This document shows positions 30,217 through 40,586 of a stretch of DNA of 64,000 bases, piece after piece. The DNA comes from Paracidovorax oryzae ATCC 19882. Its GTDB lineage: Bacteria > Pseudomonadota > Gammaproteobacteria > Burkholderiales > Burkholderiaceae_C. A program made the translations under genes and the position numbers. The notes beneath the pieces are model-generated. The model was not told the origin of the DNA, made no database searches, and worked only from the letters and a program-made list of their open reading frames with translations. The stretch is taken from positions 1-64,000 of the forward strand of contig NZ_JMKU01000025.1 in assembly GCF_000687165.1 (NCBI RefSeq), given 5' to 3'. Position 1 is the stretch's first letter. Each line of letters opens with the position of its first letter.

Positions 30217-31338
30217 TCAGCGGCGGAACTTGCCGTCGGTACCGATGATGGAGAGGTCGGCAAAATCCAGGCCCGTGTGGTCTTCGGGGCTGAAGTTGAC
30301 CTCCAGGCCGCCGATGTCGAATTTCTGGATGCCTTCCAGCGCCGCCTGCAGGCGTTCGCGCGTGGGCTTGGCGCCCGCGCGGCGCAGTCCCTCCACCAGC
30401 ACCTTGGCGGCGGCCATGCCTTCGAGCATGGCGGGGCTCACTTCCTTGCCATGCGCCTTCGCCAGGTCGTGCGCCTCGCGCACGAGCGTGTAGTTCGTCG
30501 CCCGTTCGTTCGGGAACACCTGCGTGACGATGACGCCGCGTGCATTCGCACCCAGGCTCCTGGCGAAGCCGGACGATGCGTTGTTGGAGAGCGTGACGAG
30601 CTGCGCGCCCGAACCGGCCGCCCGGAAGGCCGCATAGCCCTCGGCCGTCGCGGCTCCCGATGCGACCATGAGCACGGCCTGGGCCTGCGCCTGCACGAGT
30701 TTGGGCGCGATGGCGGAGAAATCGGGCTTGGTCCGGTCGAAGCGCTCCTGCAGCACGGGCTTGAGCTTCGCGGCCTCGAAGCCCTTGAGCGCGCCCGCCA
30801 GTCCGTCGGCGCCGAAGCTGTCGTCGGTGATGACCACCGCGATCCGGGAGATGCCCATCGAGGCCAGGTGGGTGATGGCTTTCTCGGCCTCGCGCTGGTA
30901 GGGCGCGCGCACGTTGAAGATGTGGCGGCGCACGGGGCGGTGGAGCACCATCGCGCCCGTGGAAGGGGCCACGAGGGGCACATCGAATTTGTCGAGCAGG
31001 GGGATGATGGCTTCCGTGTGCGGCGTGCCTCGCGTGAGGAACATCGCGAGCACGTTCTGCTCTTCGATGAGCTTGCGCGCGTTGACGAGCGTCTGGGCAG
31101 GGTCGAACTTATCGTCGAGCGAGATGAGTTCGATCTTCTGCCCGTTCACGCCGCCCCGGGCGTTCACCGCGTCAATATAGAGCTTCGCGCCTTCGGTGGT
31201 TTCCTGCACGCCCGACGACACGGGCCCGGTGAAGCCGGCCGTCTGTCCCACCAGCAGCTGGCTCCAGGCCGCCGGAGAGAACAGTGAAGCGGCCGCAAGG
31301 GCCAGGGCGGCGCCGGTGGTCTGCCAGGAATGGGCCAT
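30217..31338 (-). CDS. LivK-type ABC transporter substrate-binding protein
   Basis: 373 residues with a signal peptide (GAALALAAASLFSPAAWSQ), so periplasmic. The mature part starts LLVGQTAGFTGPVS and continues with YIDAVNARGGVNGQKIELIS. These are patterns of the type I periplasmic-binding fold used for branched-chain amino acids and many acyl or aromatic ligands. FNVRAPYQREAEKAITHL near residue 145 is the hinge region. No ABC permease or ATPase is next to it, so it is an orphan that may serve another Liv-type system. GGAG lies before the ATG at 31338. Confidence 0.88.
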   Translation of the reverse strand: MAHSWQTTGAALALAAASLFSPAAWSQLLVGQTAGFTGPVSSGVQETTEGAKLYIDAVNARGGVNGQKIELISLDDKFDPAQTLVNARKLIEEQNVLAMFLTRGTPHTEAIIPLLDKFDVPLVAPSTGAMVLHRPVRRHIFNVRAPYQREAEKAITHLASMGISRIAVVITDDSFGADGLAGALKGFEAAKLKPVLQERFDRTKPDFSAIAPKLVQAQAQAVLMVASGAATAEGYAAFRAAGSGAQLVTLSNNASSGFARSLGANARGVIVTQVFPNERATNYTLVREAHDLAKAHGKEVSPAMLEGMAAAKVLVEGLRRAGAKPTRERLQAALEGIQKFDIGGLEVNFSPEDHTGLDFADLSIIGTDGKFRR

Positions 31339-31567
31339 GATGGTGCGATCTCCAGGAAAAGGCGTGGGGGTGGTTCGGTGGGAGCGGGGGAAGATGCCCG
31401 AACGCTGCCATGGTGACAAGGGGTGACAACCCTGGGCGCAGGGGATTGCCCTGCGGGAACGGTTGTCAATGGCGCCAACCGCCCCATATGGATAAGCCAC
31501 TCTCCGACTCCGGCCAGCCATGTTCCTTTCCTAGAATGGCCCGCCTCCCCTCCGAAAGATCCTCCCG

Positions 31568-34500
31568 ATGACCCAGGGCCTGATTCGCATCCATGGCGCG
31601 CGCCAGCACAATCTGAAGAACCTGGATATCGACATCCGCACGGGCGAACTCACCGTGGTGACCGGCCCCAGCGGCTCGGGCAAGTCCAGCCTGGTGTTCG
31701 ACACGCTCTATGCGGAGGGCCAGCGCCGCTACGTGGAAACCTTCAGCGCCTACGCGCGCCAGTTCCTCGACCGGATGGACAAGCCGGCCGTGGACAAGGT
31801 GGAGGGCGTGCCCCCGGCCATCGCCATCGACCAGACCAATCCGGTGCGCTCGTCCCGCTCGACCGTGGGCACGATGACGGAGATCAACGACCACCTGAAG
31901 CTGCTGTTCGCGCGCGCGGCCCAGCTCTTCGACCGGCAGACGGCGCAGCCGGTGCGCCACGACACGCCGGACACCATCTATGCCGAACTGCAGCGCCGTT
32001 GCGCGGAGGCGGGCGACCCGCGCGTGGTGCTGACCTTCCCGGTCGAGCTGCCGGCGGACACCTCCGCCGAGCAGGTGGAGCAGTGGCTGTCCGCCAGCGG
32101 GTTCACGAAAGTGCAGGCCGAGCGTGAAGTCGGCACGCCGACCGGGCCCCGGAAAGTGCTGGATGTGGTGGCCGACCGGTTCCGGCTCGGCAATGCCGAG
32201 CGCGCCCGCGTGGTCGAGGCCATCGAGGTGGCCATCAAGCGCGGCGCCGGGCGGCTGAATGTCTATCGCCTGGTGGAGGAGGGCGAGCCCGGATCCGCCG
32301 CTGGGTCGTCCCAAGGCGGATCAGCCCCCTTGGGGGGCAGTGCACCACGCGCAGCGGGAAGCGTGGGGGCCTGGGAGATTTGGCGGTTCTCCACCGGGCT
32401 GCACTGCCCGGACAGCGACCTGCGCTATGCCGAGCCCATCCCGTCGATGTTCTCGTTCAATTCCGCCGTGGGCGCTTGCGAGGCCTGCCGCGGCTTCGGG
32501 CGCGTGATCGGCGTGGACTACGGCCTGGTGATTCCCAACGACCGGCTGACGCTGCGCGCCGGCGCGATCAAGACCATCCAGACGCCGGCCTGGAAGGAGG
32601 CGCAGGACGATCTCATGCGCCACGCGGAGGCCGCGGGCATCCCGCGCGACACGCCCTGGTACAAGCTCACGGAAGAGCAGAAGCGCTGGGTGATCGACGG
32701 CACGCCGGGCTACAAGGATGGCAACTGGAACAAGCAGTGGTATGGCATCCGGCGGTTCTTCGAGTACCTGGAGAGCAAGGCCTACAAGATGCACATCCGG
32801 GTGCTGCTGTCCAAGTACCGCAGCTACACGCCGTGCCCGACCTGCGGCGGCGCACGCCTGAAGACCGAGAGCCTGCTGTGGCGGGTGGGCAGCAAGGACG
32901 ATGCCGATGCGGTGCTCGAACCGTCCCGGCGCTTCATGCCGCTGGGCGTGGCCTGGAGCCGCGCCCAGCTGGAGGCGCTGCCCGGCCTCACCCTGCACGA
33001 CCTGATGCTGCTGCCCATCGAGCGGCTGCGCAGCTTCTTCGGGCGCATGGCGCTGCCGGAAGGCGATGCCGGCGCCGGGGGCGATGCGCAGGCCCTGAAG
33101 CTGCTGCACGAGGAAATCACCACGCGCCTGAAGTACCTGTGCGACGTGGGCATCGGCTACCTCACGCTGGACCGGCAGAGCCGTACGCTGTCGGGCGGCG
33201 AGGTGCAGCGCATCAACCTGACCACGGCGCTGGGCACCTCGCTGGTCAACACGCTGTTCGTGCTGGACGAACCCAGCATCGGCCTGCACCCGCGCGACAT
33301 GCACCGCATCACCGAGGCGATGCTGCGCCTGCGCGACGCGGGCAATACGCTGGTGGTGGTGGAGCACGACCCGGCCGTGATGCTGGCGGCCGACCGCATG
33401 ATCGACATGGGACCGGGCCCGGGCGAGCGCGGCGGGCAGATCGTGTTCGACGGCACCACGGCCGACCTGCGCCGCGCCGACACGCTGACGGGCGTGTACC
33501 TGGGCGGGCGGCGGCAGATCGGCGCGGGGGTGAAGCGCATGGTGGCGGAGTCCACGCCGCGCCTGATCCTGGAAGGTGCGCGCGAGCACAACCTGCGGGA
33601 CGTGTCGGTGGAGTTCCCGCTGCAGCGGCTGGTCACCGTCACCGGCGTGTCGGGCTCGGGCAAATCGACCCTGATCCAGGACGTGCTCGCACCGGCGCTG
33701 CTGCGGCACTTCGGCAAGGCGACCGAGTCGCCCGGCGTGCACGACCGGCTGCTGGGCGCCGAGCAACTGGGCGACGTGGTGTTCGTGGACCAGTCGCCCA
33801 TCGGCAAGACGGCGCGCTCCAACCCGGTGAGCTACGTGGGCGCATGGGACGCCATTCGCGAGCTGTTCGCCGTGGCGCCGCTGTCGCGCCAGCGCGGCTA
33901 CACGGCCGCCAAGTTCAGCTTCAACTCGGGCGACGGGCGCTGCCCGACGTGCGGCGGCTCGGGCTTCGAGCATGTGGAGATGCAGTTCCTCTCCGACGTC
34001 TATCTGCGCTGCCCCGACTGCGACGGCAAGCGCTACCGGCCGGAGATCCTGGAGGTGACGATCGAGCGCGGCGGCCGGCTGATGAACGTGGCCGACGTGC
34101 TGGAACTCACCGTGAGCGAGGCGGCCCAGGCCTTCGCCCAGGACCGCGACGTGATCCGCGCGCTGCAGCCCATCGTCGATGTGGGGCTGGAATACGTGAA
34201 GCTCGGCCAGCCCGTGCCCACGCTCTCGGGCGGCGAGGCGCAGCGCCTCAAGCTCGCGGGCTTCCTGGCCGAAGCCGCCAGGAGCGCCAGCAGCAGCCGC
34301 CAGCCGCTGGCCAAGAAGGGCACGCTGTTCCTCTTCGACGAGCCCACTACCGGCCTGCACTTCGACGACATCGCCAAGCTCATGCGCGCGCTGCGCAAGC
34401 TGCTCGACGCCGGCCATTCGCTGATCGTCATCGAGCACAACCTGGACGTGATCCGCGCCAGCGACTGGCTGATCGACCTGGGCCCTGAAGGCGGCGACGG

Positions 34501-37500
34501 CGGCGGGCTGGTGGTGGCCGAGGGCACGCCCGAGGACGTGCGCCGGCATCCCGCGTCGCACACCGGCGCCGCGCTGCGCGACTACGAACTGGCGCTGGGC
34601 GAGGGCGGCCATTCGGTGCACGAGAAGGCCGCGGCGCTGCGCAGGGAGCAGCGCGCTGCGCAGGCGGAGCAGGGCATGGCGGCCAGGAACGCCATCGAGA
34701 TCGTCAACGCCAAGGAGCACAACCTGAAGAACCTGTCGGTGGACATCCCGCGCGGCAAGTTCAACGTGGTGACCGGCGTGTCGGGTTCGGGCAAGTCCAC
34801 GCTGGCCTTCGACATCCTGTTCAACGAAGGGCAGCGCCGCTACCTCGAATCGCTCAATGCCTATGCGCGGTCCATCGTGCAGCCGGCCGGCCGGCCCGAG
34901 GTGGACGCGGTCTACGGCATTCCGCCCACGGTGGCCATCGAGCAGCGCCTGTCGCGCGGCGGCCGCAAGAGCACGGTGGGCACGACCACCGAGGTCTGGC
35001 ACTTCCTGCGCCTCTTGTACGTGAAGCTGGGCGTGCAGCACTGCATCCACGACGGCGCCGCCGTGCAGCCCACGAGCGCCGACAACATCGCCGCGCAGCT
35101 GCTCACGCAGTTCAAGGGCCGGCACATCGGCCTGCTGGCGCCGCTGGTGATGAACCGCAAGGGCGTCTATACCGAGCTGGCCGACTGGGCCCGCCCGCGC
35201 GGCTACACGCACCTGCGGGTGGACGGCAACTTCCTGCCGACCACGGGCTTTCCGCGCATCGACCGCTTCAAGGAACACACCATCGAGCTGCCCGTGGCCA
35301 GCCTGGACGTGACGCCTTCGCAGGAGGCCGAGCTGCGCGCCGCGCTGGCCCGCGCGCTGGAGCTGGGCAAGGGCGTGGTCCACGTGCTGAGCGGGCTCGA
35401 CGGCCTGAAGGAGGCCATGGCCGCCGGCCAGCCCACCGCCGGAATCGGCACGCTGCAGGCCTTTTCCACCAAGCGCGCCTGCCCGGTCTGCGCGACCAGC
35501 TATGCCGAGCTGGACCCGCGCCTTTTCTCCTACAACAGCAAGCACGGCTGGTGCCCCGACTGCGTGGGCACGGGCGTGAAGCTCACCCGCGAGCAGCGCA
35601 AGGTCTTCGACGACTCGGTGCAGGACGACAAGGACCGGGGCCGCGAGCAGACCTTCGCCGAACCCGAGGCCGAGGACGTGGCCGACATCGCCTGCCCGAC
35701 CTGCCAGGGCACGCGCCTGAACCCCGTCGCGCGCGCCGTGCTGTTCGCCGGCGTGCCGGTGACCGAGGTGGCGCGCCTGTCGGTGGCCGAGGTGCGGCAG
35801 TGGATCGACGGCCTGCAGCTCTCGGGCCGCGAGGCCGAGATCGCCCGCGACCTGGTGCCCGAGATCAAGAGCCGGCTCGAATTCCTGGAAGAGGTGGGCC
35901 TCTCCTACCTCACGCTGGACCGGGGTGCGCCCACGCTCTCGGGCGGCGAGGCGCAGCGCATCCGCCTGGCCGCGCAGCTGGGCAGCAACCTGCAGGGCGT
36001 GTGCTACGTGCTGGACGAGCCCACCATCGGCCTGCATGCGCGCGACAACCAGATCCTGCTGAACGCCCTGCACAAGCTGGGCGACAAGGGCAACACCCTG
36101 GTGGTGGTGGAGCACGACGAGGACACCATCCGCCGCGCCGACCACATCATCGACATCGGCCCCAGCGCGGGCAAGCGCGGCGGGCGGCTGGTGGCCCAGG
36201 GCTCGGTGGCCGACATCCAGGCCGCCGAGGATTCGCAGACCGGCCGCTACCTGCTGCACGCCATGCGCCACCCGCTGCAGGCGCGGCGCAGCATGCAGCC
36301 CTCCGAGGTGGACGCCGACACCGTGGCGTCGGCCCAGCTCGCCGATGCACCTGCCGGCCGCCAGAGCGCTGCCGCCAAGAAGCGGGCTGCGCAGGCCGCG
36401 GCATTGCAAGCCGCTGCGCTGGAGGATGCCAGGGAGCGCGCCGCCATCCGCTGGCTGACGGTGCACGGCGCGAGCCTGCACAACCTGCAGAACGTGACGG
36501 CCACCGTGCCGCTGCACCGCCTCGTGGCCGTCACCGGGGTCAGCGGCTCGGGCAAATCGACGCTGGCGCGCGACGTGCTGCTGGCCAACGTGCAGGCCTG
36601 GGTGCAGCAGCGCTCCACCAAGGCCGGGCGCGACGCCATGGACGCCGGCAAGGCGCCGCCGCTGGCCGGCTGCACGGGCCTGTCGGGCTTCGAGACCATC
36701 GACCGCGTGCTGGAGGTGGACCAGACCCCCATCGGCAAGACGCCGCGCAGCTGCCCGGCGACCTACATCGGCTTCTGGGACACCATCCGCAAGCTCTTCG
36801 CCGAGACGCTGGAGGCCAAGGCCCGCGGCTACGCGGCCGGACGCTTCAGCTTCAACACCGGCGAAGGCCGCTGCCCGGTCTGCGAAGGCCAGGGCATCCG
36901 CACTATCGCCATGAGCTTCCTGCCCGACGTGAAGGTGCCTTGCGAAGCCTGCCACGGCGCGCGCTTCAACCCCGAGACGCTGGCCGTCACCTGGCGCGGC
37001 AAGAGCATCGGCGACGTGCTGCAGATGGAGGTGGACGAGGCGGTGGACTTCTTCGCCAGCATGCCCAGCATCGCGCACCCGCTGCAGCTCTTGAAGGACG
37101 TGGGCCTGGGCTACCTCACGCTGGGCCAGCCCAGCCCCACGCTCTCGGGCGGCGAGGCGCAGCGCATCAAGCTCGTGACCGAACTCACCAAGGTGCGCGA
37201 CGAGGTGGGCCGGCGCGGGCAGAAGGCGCCGCACACGCTCTACGTGCTGGACGAGCCCACCGTGGGCCTGCACATGGCCGACGTCCACAAGCTCATCCGC
37301 GTGCTGCATCGCCTGGTCGACGGCGGCCACAGCGTGGTGGTGATCGAGCACGACCTCGACGTGATCGCCGAGGCCGACTGGATCATCGACCTGGGGCCTG
37401 AAGGCGGCAAGGACGGCGGGCGCATCGTGGCGGCGGCCACGCCCGAGGAGGTGGTGCGCCTGGGCACCCACACGGGCCGTGCGATCGCACCCGTGCTGGC

Positions 37501-37513
37501 GCGCGGCGACTAG
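31568..37513 (+). CDS. Giant UvrA-like ATPase made of two UvrA units in tandem
   Basis: 1981 residues, about twice the usual UvrA (about 940). There are four ABC ATP sites. Walker A motifs lie near residues 31 ([11 protein letters not shown]), 691, 1069 and 1656 ([11 protein letters not shown]). LSGGE signatures lie near 540, 886, 1456 and 1858. Each half has the UvrA zinc modules: CEAC...CPTC then CPTC...CPDC in the first half; CPVC...CPDC...CPTC then CPVC...CEAC in the second. UvrA scans DNA for bulky lesions with UvrB. UvrA normally dimerises, so this chain could be a built-in dimer. Residues about 239-270 are a low-complexity Gly/Ser/Ala stretch encoded by an interspersed repeat. Another, normal uvrA is expected elsewhere. 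It ends three bases before the convergent neighbour. Confidence 0.9.
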   Translation: MTQGLIRIHGARQHNLKNLDIDIRTGELTVVTGPSGSGKSSLVFDTLYAEGQRRYVETFSAYARQFLDRMDKPAVDKVEGVPPAIAIDQTNPVRSSRSTVGTMTEINDHLKLLFARAAQLFDRQTAQPVRHDTPDTIYAELQRRCAEAGDPRVVLTFPVELPADTSAEQVEQWLSASGFTKVQAEREVGTPTGPRKVLDVVADRFRLGNAERARVVEAIEVAIKRGAGRLNVYRLVEEGEPGSAAGSSQGGSAPLGGSAPRAAGSVGAWEIWRFSTGLHCPDSDLRYAEPIPSMFSFNSAVGACEACRGFGRVIGVDYGLVIPNDRLTLRAGAIKTIQTPAWKEAQDDLMRHAEAAGIPRDTPWYKLTEEQKRWVIDGTPGYKDGNWNKQWYGIRRFFEYLESKAYKMHIRVLLSKYRSYTPCPTCGGARLKTESLLWRVGSKDDADAVLEPSRRFMPLGVAWSRAQLEALPGLTLHDLMLLPIERLRSFFGRMALPEGDAGAGGDAQALKLLHEEITTRLKYLCDVGIGYLTLDRQSRTLSGGEVQRINLTTALGTSLVNTLFVLDEPSIGLHPRDMHRITEAMLRLRDAGNTLVVVEHDPAVMLAADRMIDMGPGPGERGGQIVFDGTTADLRRADTLTGVYLGGRRQIGAGVKRMVAESTPRLILEGAREHNLRDVSVEFPLQRLVTVTGVSGSGKSTLIQDVLAPALLRHFGKATESPGVHDRLLGAEQLGDVVFVDQSPIGKTARSNPVSYVGAWDAIRELFAVAPLSRQRGYTAAKFSFNSGDGRCPTCGGSGFEHVEMQFLSDVYLRCPDCDGKRYRPEILEVTIERGGRLMNVADVLELTVSEAAQAFAQDRDVIRALQPIVDVGLEYVKLGQPVPTLSGGEAQRLKLAGFLAEAARSASSSRQPLAKKGTLFLFDEPTTGLHFDDIAKLMRALRKLLDAGHSLIVIEHNLDVIRASDWLIDLGPEGGDGGGLVVAEGTPEDVRRHPASHTGAALRDYELALGEGGHSVHEKAAALRREQRAAQAEQGMAARNAIEIVNAKEHNLKNLSVDIPRGKFNVVTGVSGSGKSTLAFDILFNEGQRRYLESLNAYARSIVQPAGRPEVDAVYGIPPTVAIEQRLSRGGRKSTVGTTTEVWHFLRLLYVKLGVQHCIHDGAAVQPTSADNIAAQLLTQFKGRHIGLLAPLVMNRKGVYTELADWARPRGYTHLRVDGNFLPTTGFPRIDRFKEHTIELPVASLDVTPSQEAELRAALARALELGKGVVHVLSGLDGLKEAMAAGQPTAGIGTLQAFSTKRACPVCATSYAELDPRLFSYNSKHGWCPDCVGTGVKLTREQRKVFDDSVQDDKDRGREQTFAEPEAEDVADIACPTCQGTRLNPVARAVLFAGVPVTEVARLSVAEVRQWIDGLQLSGREAEIARDLVPEIKSRLEFLEEVGLSYLTLDRGAPTLSGGEAQRIRLAAQLGSNLQGVCYVLDEPTIGLHARDNQILLNALHKLGDKGNTLVVVEHDEDTIRRADHIIDIGPSAGKRGGRLVAQGSVADIQAAEDSQTGRYLLHAMRHPLQARRSMQPSEVDADTVASAQLADAPAGRQSAAAKKRAAQAAALQAAALEDARERAAIRWLTVHGASLHNLQNVTATVPLHRLVAVTGVSGSGKSTLARDVLLANVQAWVQQRSTKAGRDAMDAGKAPPLAGCTGLSGFETIDRVLEVDQTPIGKTPRSCPATYIGFWDTIRKLFAETLEAKARGYAAGRFSFNTGEGRCPVCEGQGIRTIAMSFLPDVKVPCEACHGARFNPETLAVTWRGKSIGDVLQMEVDEAVDFFASMPSIAHPLQLLKDVGLGYLTLGQPSPTLSGGEAQRIKLVTELTKVRDEVGRRGQKAPHTLYVLDEPTVGLHMADVHKLIRVLHRLVDGGHSVVVIEHDLDVIAEADWIIDLGPEGGKDGGRIVAAATPEEVVRLGTHTGRAIAPVLARGD
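32290..32372 (+). repeat. Interspersed GC-rich repeat inserted in frame in the uvrA-like gene
   Basis: About 80 bases centred on the hairpin GCCCCCTTGGGGGGC (32324-32338) and encoding Gly/Ser/Ala-rich residues 242-268 of the UvrA-like protein. It interrupts the segment between NVYRLVEEG and [14 protein letters not shown] and has no counterpart in the protein's second half. From memory, very similar sequence is scattered between and inside genes of Comamonadaceae. I see no second copy in this window, so the repeat status rests on recall. Confidence 0.55.
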
Positions 37514-37516
37514 GGC

Positions 37517-38449
37517 TCAGCGGCCCGGGTTCACCACCTCGGGGTTGTGCAGCGCCTCGTTGATGTGCTGCAGGTATTCCTGCGCCTTGGGGTTGGCGGG
37601 GTTGGCATCGCCCGAGACGTAGTAGGACAGGCCCTGCTTCAGGCCGCCGTGGTCCGCGACGCGCTGCGCCATGTTCGATGCCGCCATCCGCAGCTGCACG
37701 GTCACGCTCTTCTCGTATTGCTCGGAGGGCACCTTCTGGCCGCCGACGCGGCTGTTGCCGGGGCCGTCGGCGGACCAGTCGCGGCCATCCATGAACTTGC
37801 GGGAAATCTGGCCCAGGCCGATCGAGGTGTTGTTGTCGCCAGCGCGGTCGAGGTCGCCCTCGTGCTGCATCGCCTTGCGGAAGCCCTGGGTGAAGGCTCC
37901 CGATTCCGATTGCAGCTGGGCGCGGAAGACGCTGGGGTCCAGGCCGTATTCCTTGGCGGTCTTGTCCACCGCGCGGCCGAAGTCGGCCTGCGTCTGGACC
38001 TTGGCGTCCTGTTGCTGCTCGTCGCCGCGCAGCACGGGCAGGAACTTGGGGTGGACCTTTGCCTGGGCCTCGTCCACGCTCTTCGATCCGAGATCGCCGG
38101 TTGCTTCAGGCTGCCCGGCGCTGGAGCCGGAGGCTGTGGGCGCAGCGCTGGGGGCGGGCGCGGCGGCAGGTGCAGGCGCCGGTGCTGCCGATGGTGCCGA
38201 TGGTGCGGCGCCGGACGGGCTGCCGCTACCACCGCCGCCGCTGCCACCGCTGCGGTTGCCTTCGCCGGAGGCCGGGCTGCCGCCCTGTTCGGAAGGTTGC
38301 GCCTGGCGATGCTTGGACAGCTTCTGGAGCAGGCCTTCGAGCAGTGCCATCAGCACCTGCGCGAGCAGGGTCTGGGCGCCGGCGGGATCCTGCGCGCCAG
38401 GCGCCTGGACGCCCTGGAGCCGCGAGGAGGAGATCGGAGAAATAGCCAT
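37517..38449 (-). CDS. Harpin-like lytic transglycosylase, candidate type III secretion substrate
   Basis: 310 residues. There is no hydrophobic signal peptide. The first 50 residues (MAISPISSSRLQGVQ...) are Ser/Gln-rich with one amphipathic helix (TLLAQVLMALLEGLLQKL), as in exported type III proteins. Residues 55-120 are a Gly/Ser then Ala/Pro-rich harpin-like linker. Residues 155-300 resemble a lytic transglycosylase domain: the putative catalytic Glu182 is in QSESGAF, followed by SIGLGQISRKFM in the place of the usual AIGLMQ segment. This architecture recalls Pseudomonas HopP1-type harpin/transglycosylases. A PIP box lies 68 bases upstream of the start. The role would be local cutting of peptidoglycan for the secretion needle or helper action at the host surface (inference). 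Confidence 0.72.
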   Translation of the reverse strand: MAISPISSSRLQGVQAPGAQDPAGAQTLLAQVLMALLEGLLQKLSKHRQAQPSEQGGSPASGEGNRSGGSGGGGSGSPSGAAPSAPSAAPAPAPAAAPAPSAAPTASGSSAGQPEATGDLGSKSVDEAQAKVHPKFLPVLRGDEQQQDAKVQTQADFGRAVDKTAKEYGLDPSVFRAQLQSESGAFTQGFRKAMQHEGDLDRAGDNNTSIGLGQISRKFMDGRDWSADGPGNSRVGGQKVPSEQYEKSVTVQLRMAASNMAQRVADHGGLKQGLSYYVSGDANPANPKAQEYLQHINEALHNPEVVNPGR

Positions 38450-38517
38450 GAATGCAGTTCCTTGCAATGTAGGGAATTGCACTCTCGCAGCGGCTCGCAG
38501 CGCGCGGGATGCGCTGC

Positions 38518-38542
38518 CCGAACGACTCCGCGGACATGCGAA
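38518..38542 (-). promoter_or_regulatory. PIP box (HrpX/HrpB-type activator site)
   Basis: Read on the minus strand the sequence is TTCGC, 15 bases, TTCGG, an exact fit to TTCGB-N15-TTCGB. It ends 68 bases before the ATG of the harpin-like gene and lies in the short gap after the preceding gene. A -10-like TACATT sits about 46 bases downstream, further than the 30-32 usual for this class, so the promoter is plausible but not perfect. Confidence 0.65.
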
Positions 38543-38556
38543 GCCGCGCCTGCGCC

Positions 38557-39426
38557 TCAGGCGAACGCGTCGATGCGGCCGGCGCGGATCGCGTCGAGCA
38601 TGCGCCGGTACAGCGCCATCGTGCGTTCGTAGGCACCGGGACGGCCCTGCAGCACGGCCTGCACATAGTCCTGGCGGCTCGCGGCGCATTCGAATCCGTT
38701 GGCACAGCGGGCCAGCAGGGCCCAGTCGGCAGCCTGCGTGCAGTCCAGCCCCAGTCCGCAGGGCAGAAGGTAGAAGGCGAGCTCCACGCCGTCGTCCTGC
38801 GACTGGGGATGGAAGACGCCCTCGAACCGGTAGCCGCGCATGCCCGTGCCGGCATCGGTGCGGACCGCGAGGCGCGTGGCGACGTCCTGCACGAGCAGCG
38901 GGTCGCCGGCCGCCAGCAGGTCGGCCAGCAGGGATTGGCGCCGTTCGGGTGCCTGGTAGGCGGATTTGCCCGCGCGCAGGGCCATGGCCAGCAAGGGGTC
39001 CTTGCGGCGCAGGCCATCCGCGGCGAGCCGGGCGATGCGCCGGTCCCCCGTGTCCTCTGCCGACAGGCCCGCGCACCGCTGGCGCAGAGCCTCCGCCGCC
39101 GCGCGGGCCTCGCTGGAGGCCGGGCCGGCTGCGCCCGGCTCGGTGCCCGCGATGCCATGGCACCGGCGCAGCGCCTGCACGGCATAGAACACGCCCCCTG
39201 CCTCAGGGTGCGAAAGCGCATGGCGGACGAATCCGTCCAGGCGGCCGGCCCGGTTGTATTCCCGGAGCAGGTCCGCGGACAGGGGGCGGGACGCCGCGGC
39301 CGCTTCGGCAGCCTCGCGTGTGCCGGGGGATTCCTCGGCCGTGCCCGGCTGCAGGAAGCCCAGTCCCGCCGCGAGCAGCAACAGGGCAGCGCCCCCCAGC
39401 ATCCAGGAAGAAGTACGCAGATTCAT
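38557..39426 (-). CDS. Hypothetical secreted or membrane-anchored protein
   Basis: 289 residues. One N-terminal hydrophobic helix (SSWMLGGAALLLLAAGLGFL) is probably an uncleaved anchor or signal. The rest is helical and Ala/Arg/Leu-rich with six or so cysteines, including CGLGLDCTQAADWALLARC. I recognise no domain. It lies upstream of the harpin-like gene on the same strand, 108 bases apart, but the PIP box sits between them, so the two may be transcribed separately. Confidence 0.65.
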   Translation of the reverse strand: MNLRTSSWMLGGAALLLLAAGLGFLQPGTAEESPGTREAAEAAAASRPLSADLLREYNRAGRLDGFVRHALSHPEAGGVFYAVQALRRCHGIAGTEPGAAGPASSEARAAAEALRQRCAGLSAEDTGDRRIARLAADGLRRKDPLLAMALRAGKSAYQAPERRQSLLADLLAAGDPLLVQDVATRLAVRTDAGTGMRGYRFEGVFHPQSQDDGVELAFYLLPCGLGLDCTQAADWALLARCANGFECAASRQDYVQAVLQGRPGAYERTMALYRRMLDAIRAGRIDAFA

Positions 39427-39538
39427 GGTGCCTCATTGGAGAGTGGACGGCAGGGCCGGTGGGCATCCGGCGCGAAGCGGCTTGCGCGTTTCCGAGTCTG
39501 CGCAAGCGCTTTTCGCGGCAGTGGGTGCGCTCCGCGTG

Positions 39539-39991
39539 CTATCGGGGTGCATCGGGGCGGAAATTCCGGCCCAGGATGCCTTCGCATACATCGCAGTAGA
39601 AGTAGCGCGTGGTGCCCCGCTGTTCCAGGGCGCCCCAGCCGGTGGCCGCATCCAGCGACAGCGTTCCCTTGCCGCCCTGCCGGAAATGCACTTCTGCCGA
39701 GGCTTCGCAGTCCGCCAGGTCGATGCCACGCCGGTATTCCTCCGCCGTGCCCTCGACGGCGTGGCTCCAGAAATGGCGTACACGCGCGGCGTCGATCTGC
39801 ATGTCGGCGCAGTCGGCATCGCTGCCCCGGGCTCCATGGGCATGGGGCCCGAGGATGGTGATGCGTTGCAATGGTGGCTGCGCCGTGGTCGCAGTACCCG
39901 GCGCAGTCGCCGCCGGACTGGCCGCTGATGGCGCCGCCTGGGAGGCAGCAACAAGCGCGAGCAGCAGGTGGACAGCGTGCCGCTGCCTCAT
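39539..39991 (-). CDS. Secreted hypothetical protein, paralogue B of a tandem pair
   Basis: 150 residues. A signal peptide (HLLLALVAASQA) is followed by an Ala/Thr-rich stretch. The mature core shares with the next gene the blocks GSDADC, RVRxFWxHAVEG, DLADCxAS, ATGWGxLE and GTTRYFxC, and an ending CEGIL. The shared cysteines suggest disulfides in the periplasm or outside the cell. The start overlaps the stop of the paralogue upstream (ATGA). The family is unknown to me. Confidence 0.65.
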   Translation of the reverse strand: MRQRHAVHLLLALVAASQAAPSAASPAATAPGTATTAQPPLQRITILGPHAHGARGSDADCADMQIDAARVRHFWSHAVEGTAEEYRRGIDLADCEASAEVHFRQGGKGTLSLDAATGWGALEQRGTTRYFYCDVCEGILGRNFRPDAPR

Positions 39992-40440
39992 TTCACCGCC
40001 CCTGCGACGAAGCCAGGCGCCAGGATGCCTTCGCATGCAGCGCAGCGGAAATAGCGCGTGGTGCCTTTCCATTCCAGGACTCCCCACCCCGTGGCGTCAT
40101 GCAGGTGCAGCACGGCATGCGCACCTTTGCGCAGATGCAGCCGGGGGGATGCGGCGCAGTCGGCCAGATCGAAGTCGCGCTGGAAGTCGGAGGCCGGCCC
40201 TTCCACGGCATGGTCCCAGAAATAGCGAACGCGCTGCTCGTCGATGGTCCGGCCGGAGCAGTCGGCATCGCTGCCGGGTGCAGGTTCCACGGCGCGGGGC
40301 AGGGTGATGGCACCCAGGGGGCCGATGGAGCGGGACGGGGGATCTGCCTTCATGGGCTGTGCGTGAGCGCTAGCCTGGAACAGCACCAGGAAGCAGAGGG
40401 AGGCATCACGCAGGTTCAGGCCGAGTTGCATCATTGCCAT
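39988..40440 (-). CDS. Secreted hypothetical protein, paralogue A of a tandem pair
   Basis: 150 residues, about 45 percent identical by eye over the core to the gene downstream. The signal peptide ends AHAQ. The core contains GSDADC, RVRYFWDHAVEG, DLADCAAS, DATGWGVLE, GTTRYFRCAACEGIL. Several nearby Met codons (40440, 40434, 40431) are possible starts and none has a strong ribosome site. It is the first gene of a two-gene coupled unit; the role is not known. Confidence 0.65.
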   Translation of the reverse strand: MAMMQLGLNLRDASLCFLVLFQASAHAQPMKADPPSRSIGPLGAITLPRAVEPAPGSDADCSGRTIDEQRVRYFWDHAVEGPASDFQRDFDLADCAASPRLHLRKGAHAVLHLHDATGWGVLEWKGTTRYFRCAACEGILAPGFVAGAVK

Positions 40441-40586
40441 GCCGCGGTAGCGGCTTCCGTGCGATTTTTGTGGCTGACGTCGGGGTGGCGATGGACGTCC
40501 GATTTCGAGAGGGCCAGCGTCCGGTGGGTCTCATCGGTCAGGTACTGGAGCGAGAGCATTTGAGGAAAGCGTGGACTTGTTGACGG

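Noticed and set aside
32321-37471. Open frame of over 1700 codons on the minus strand opposite the UvrA-like gene
   Set aside because: Antisense shadow of a GC-rich gene: His/Leu/Ala-rich, no domains, no ribosome site, while the plus strand encodes all UvrA motifs.
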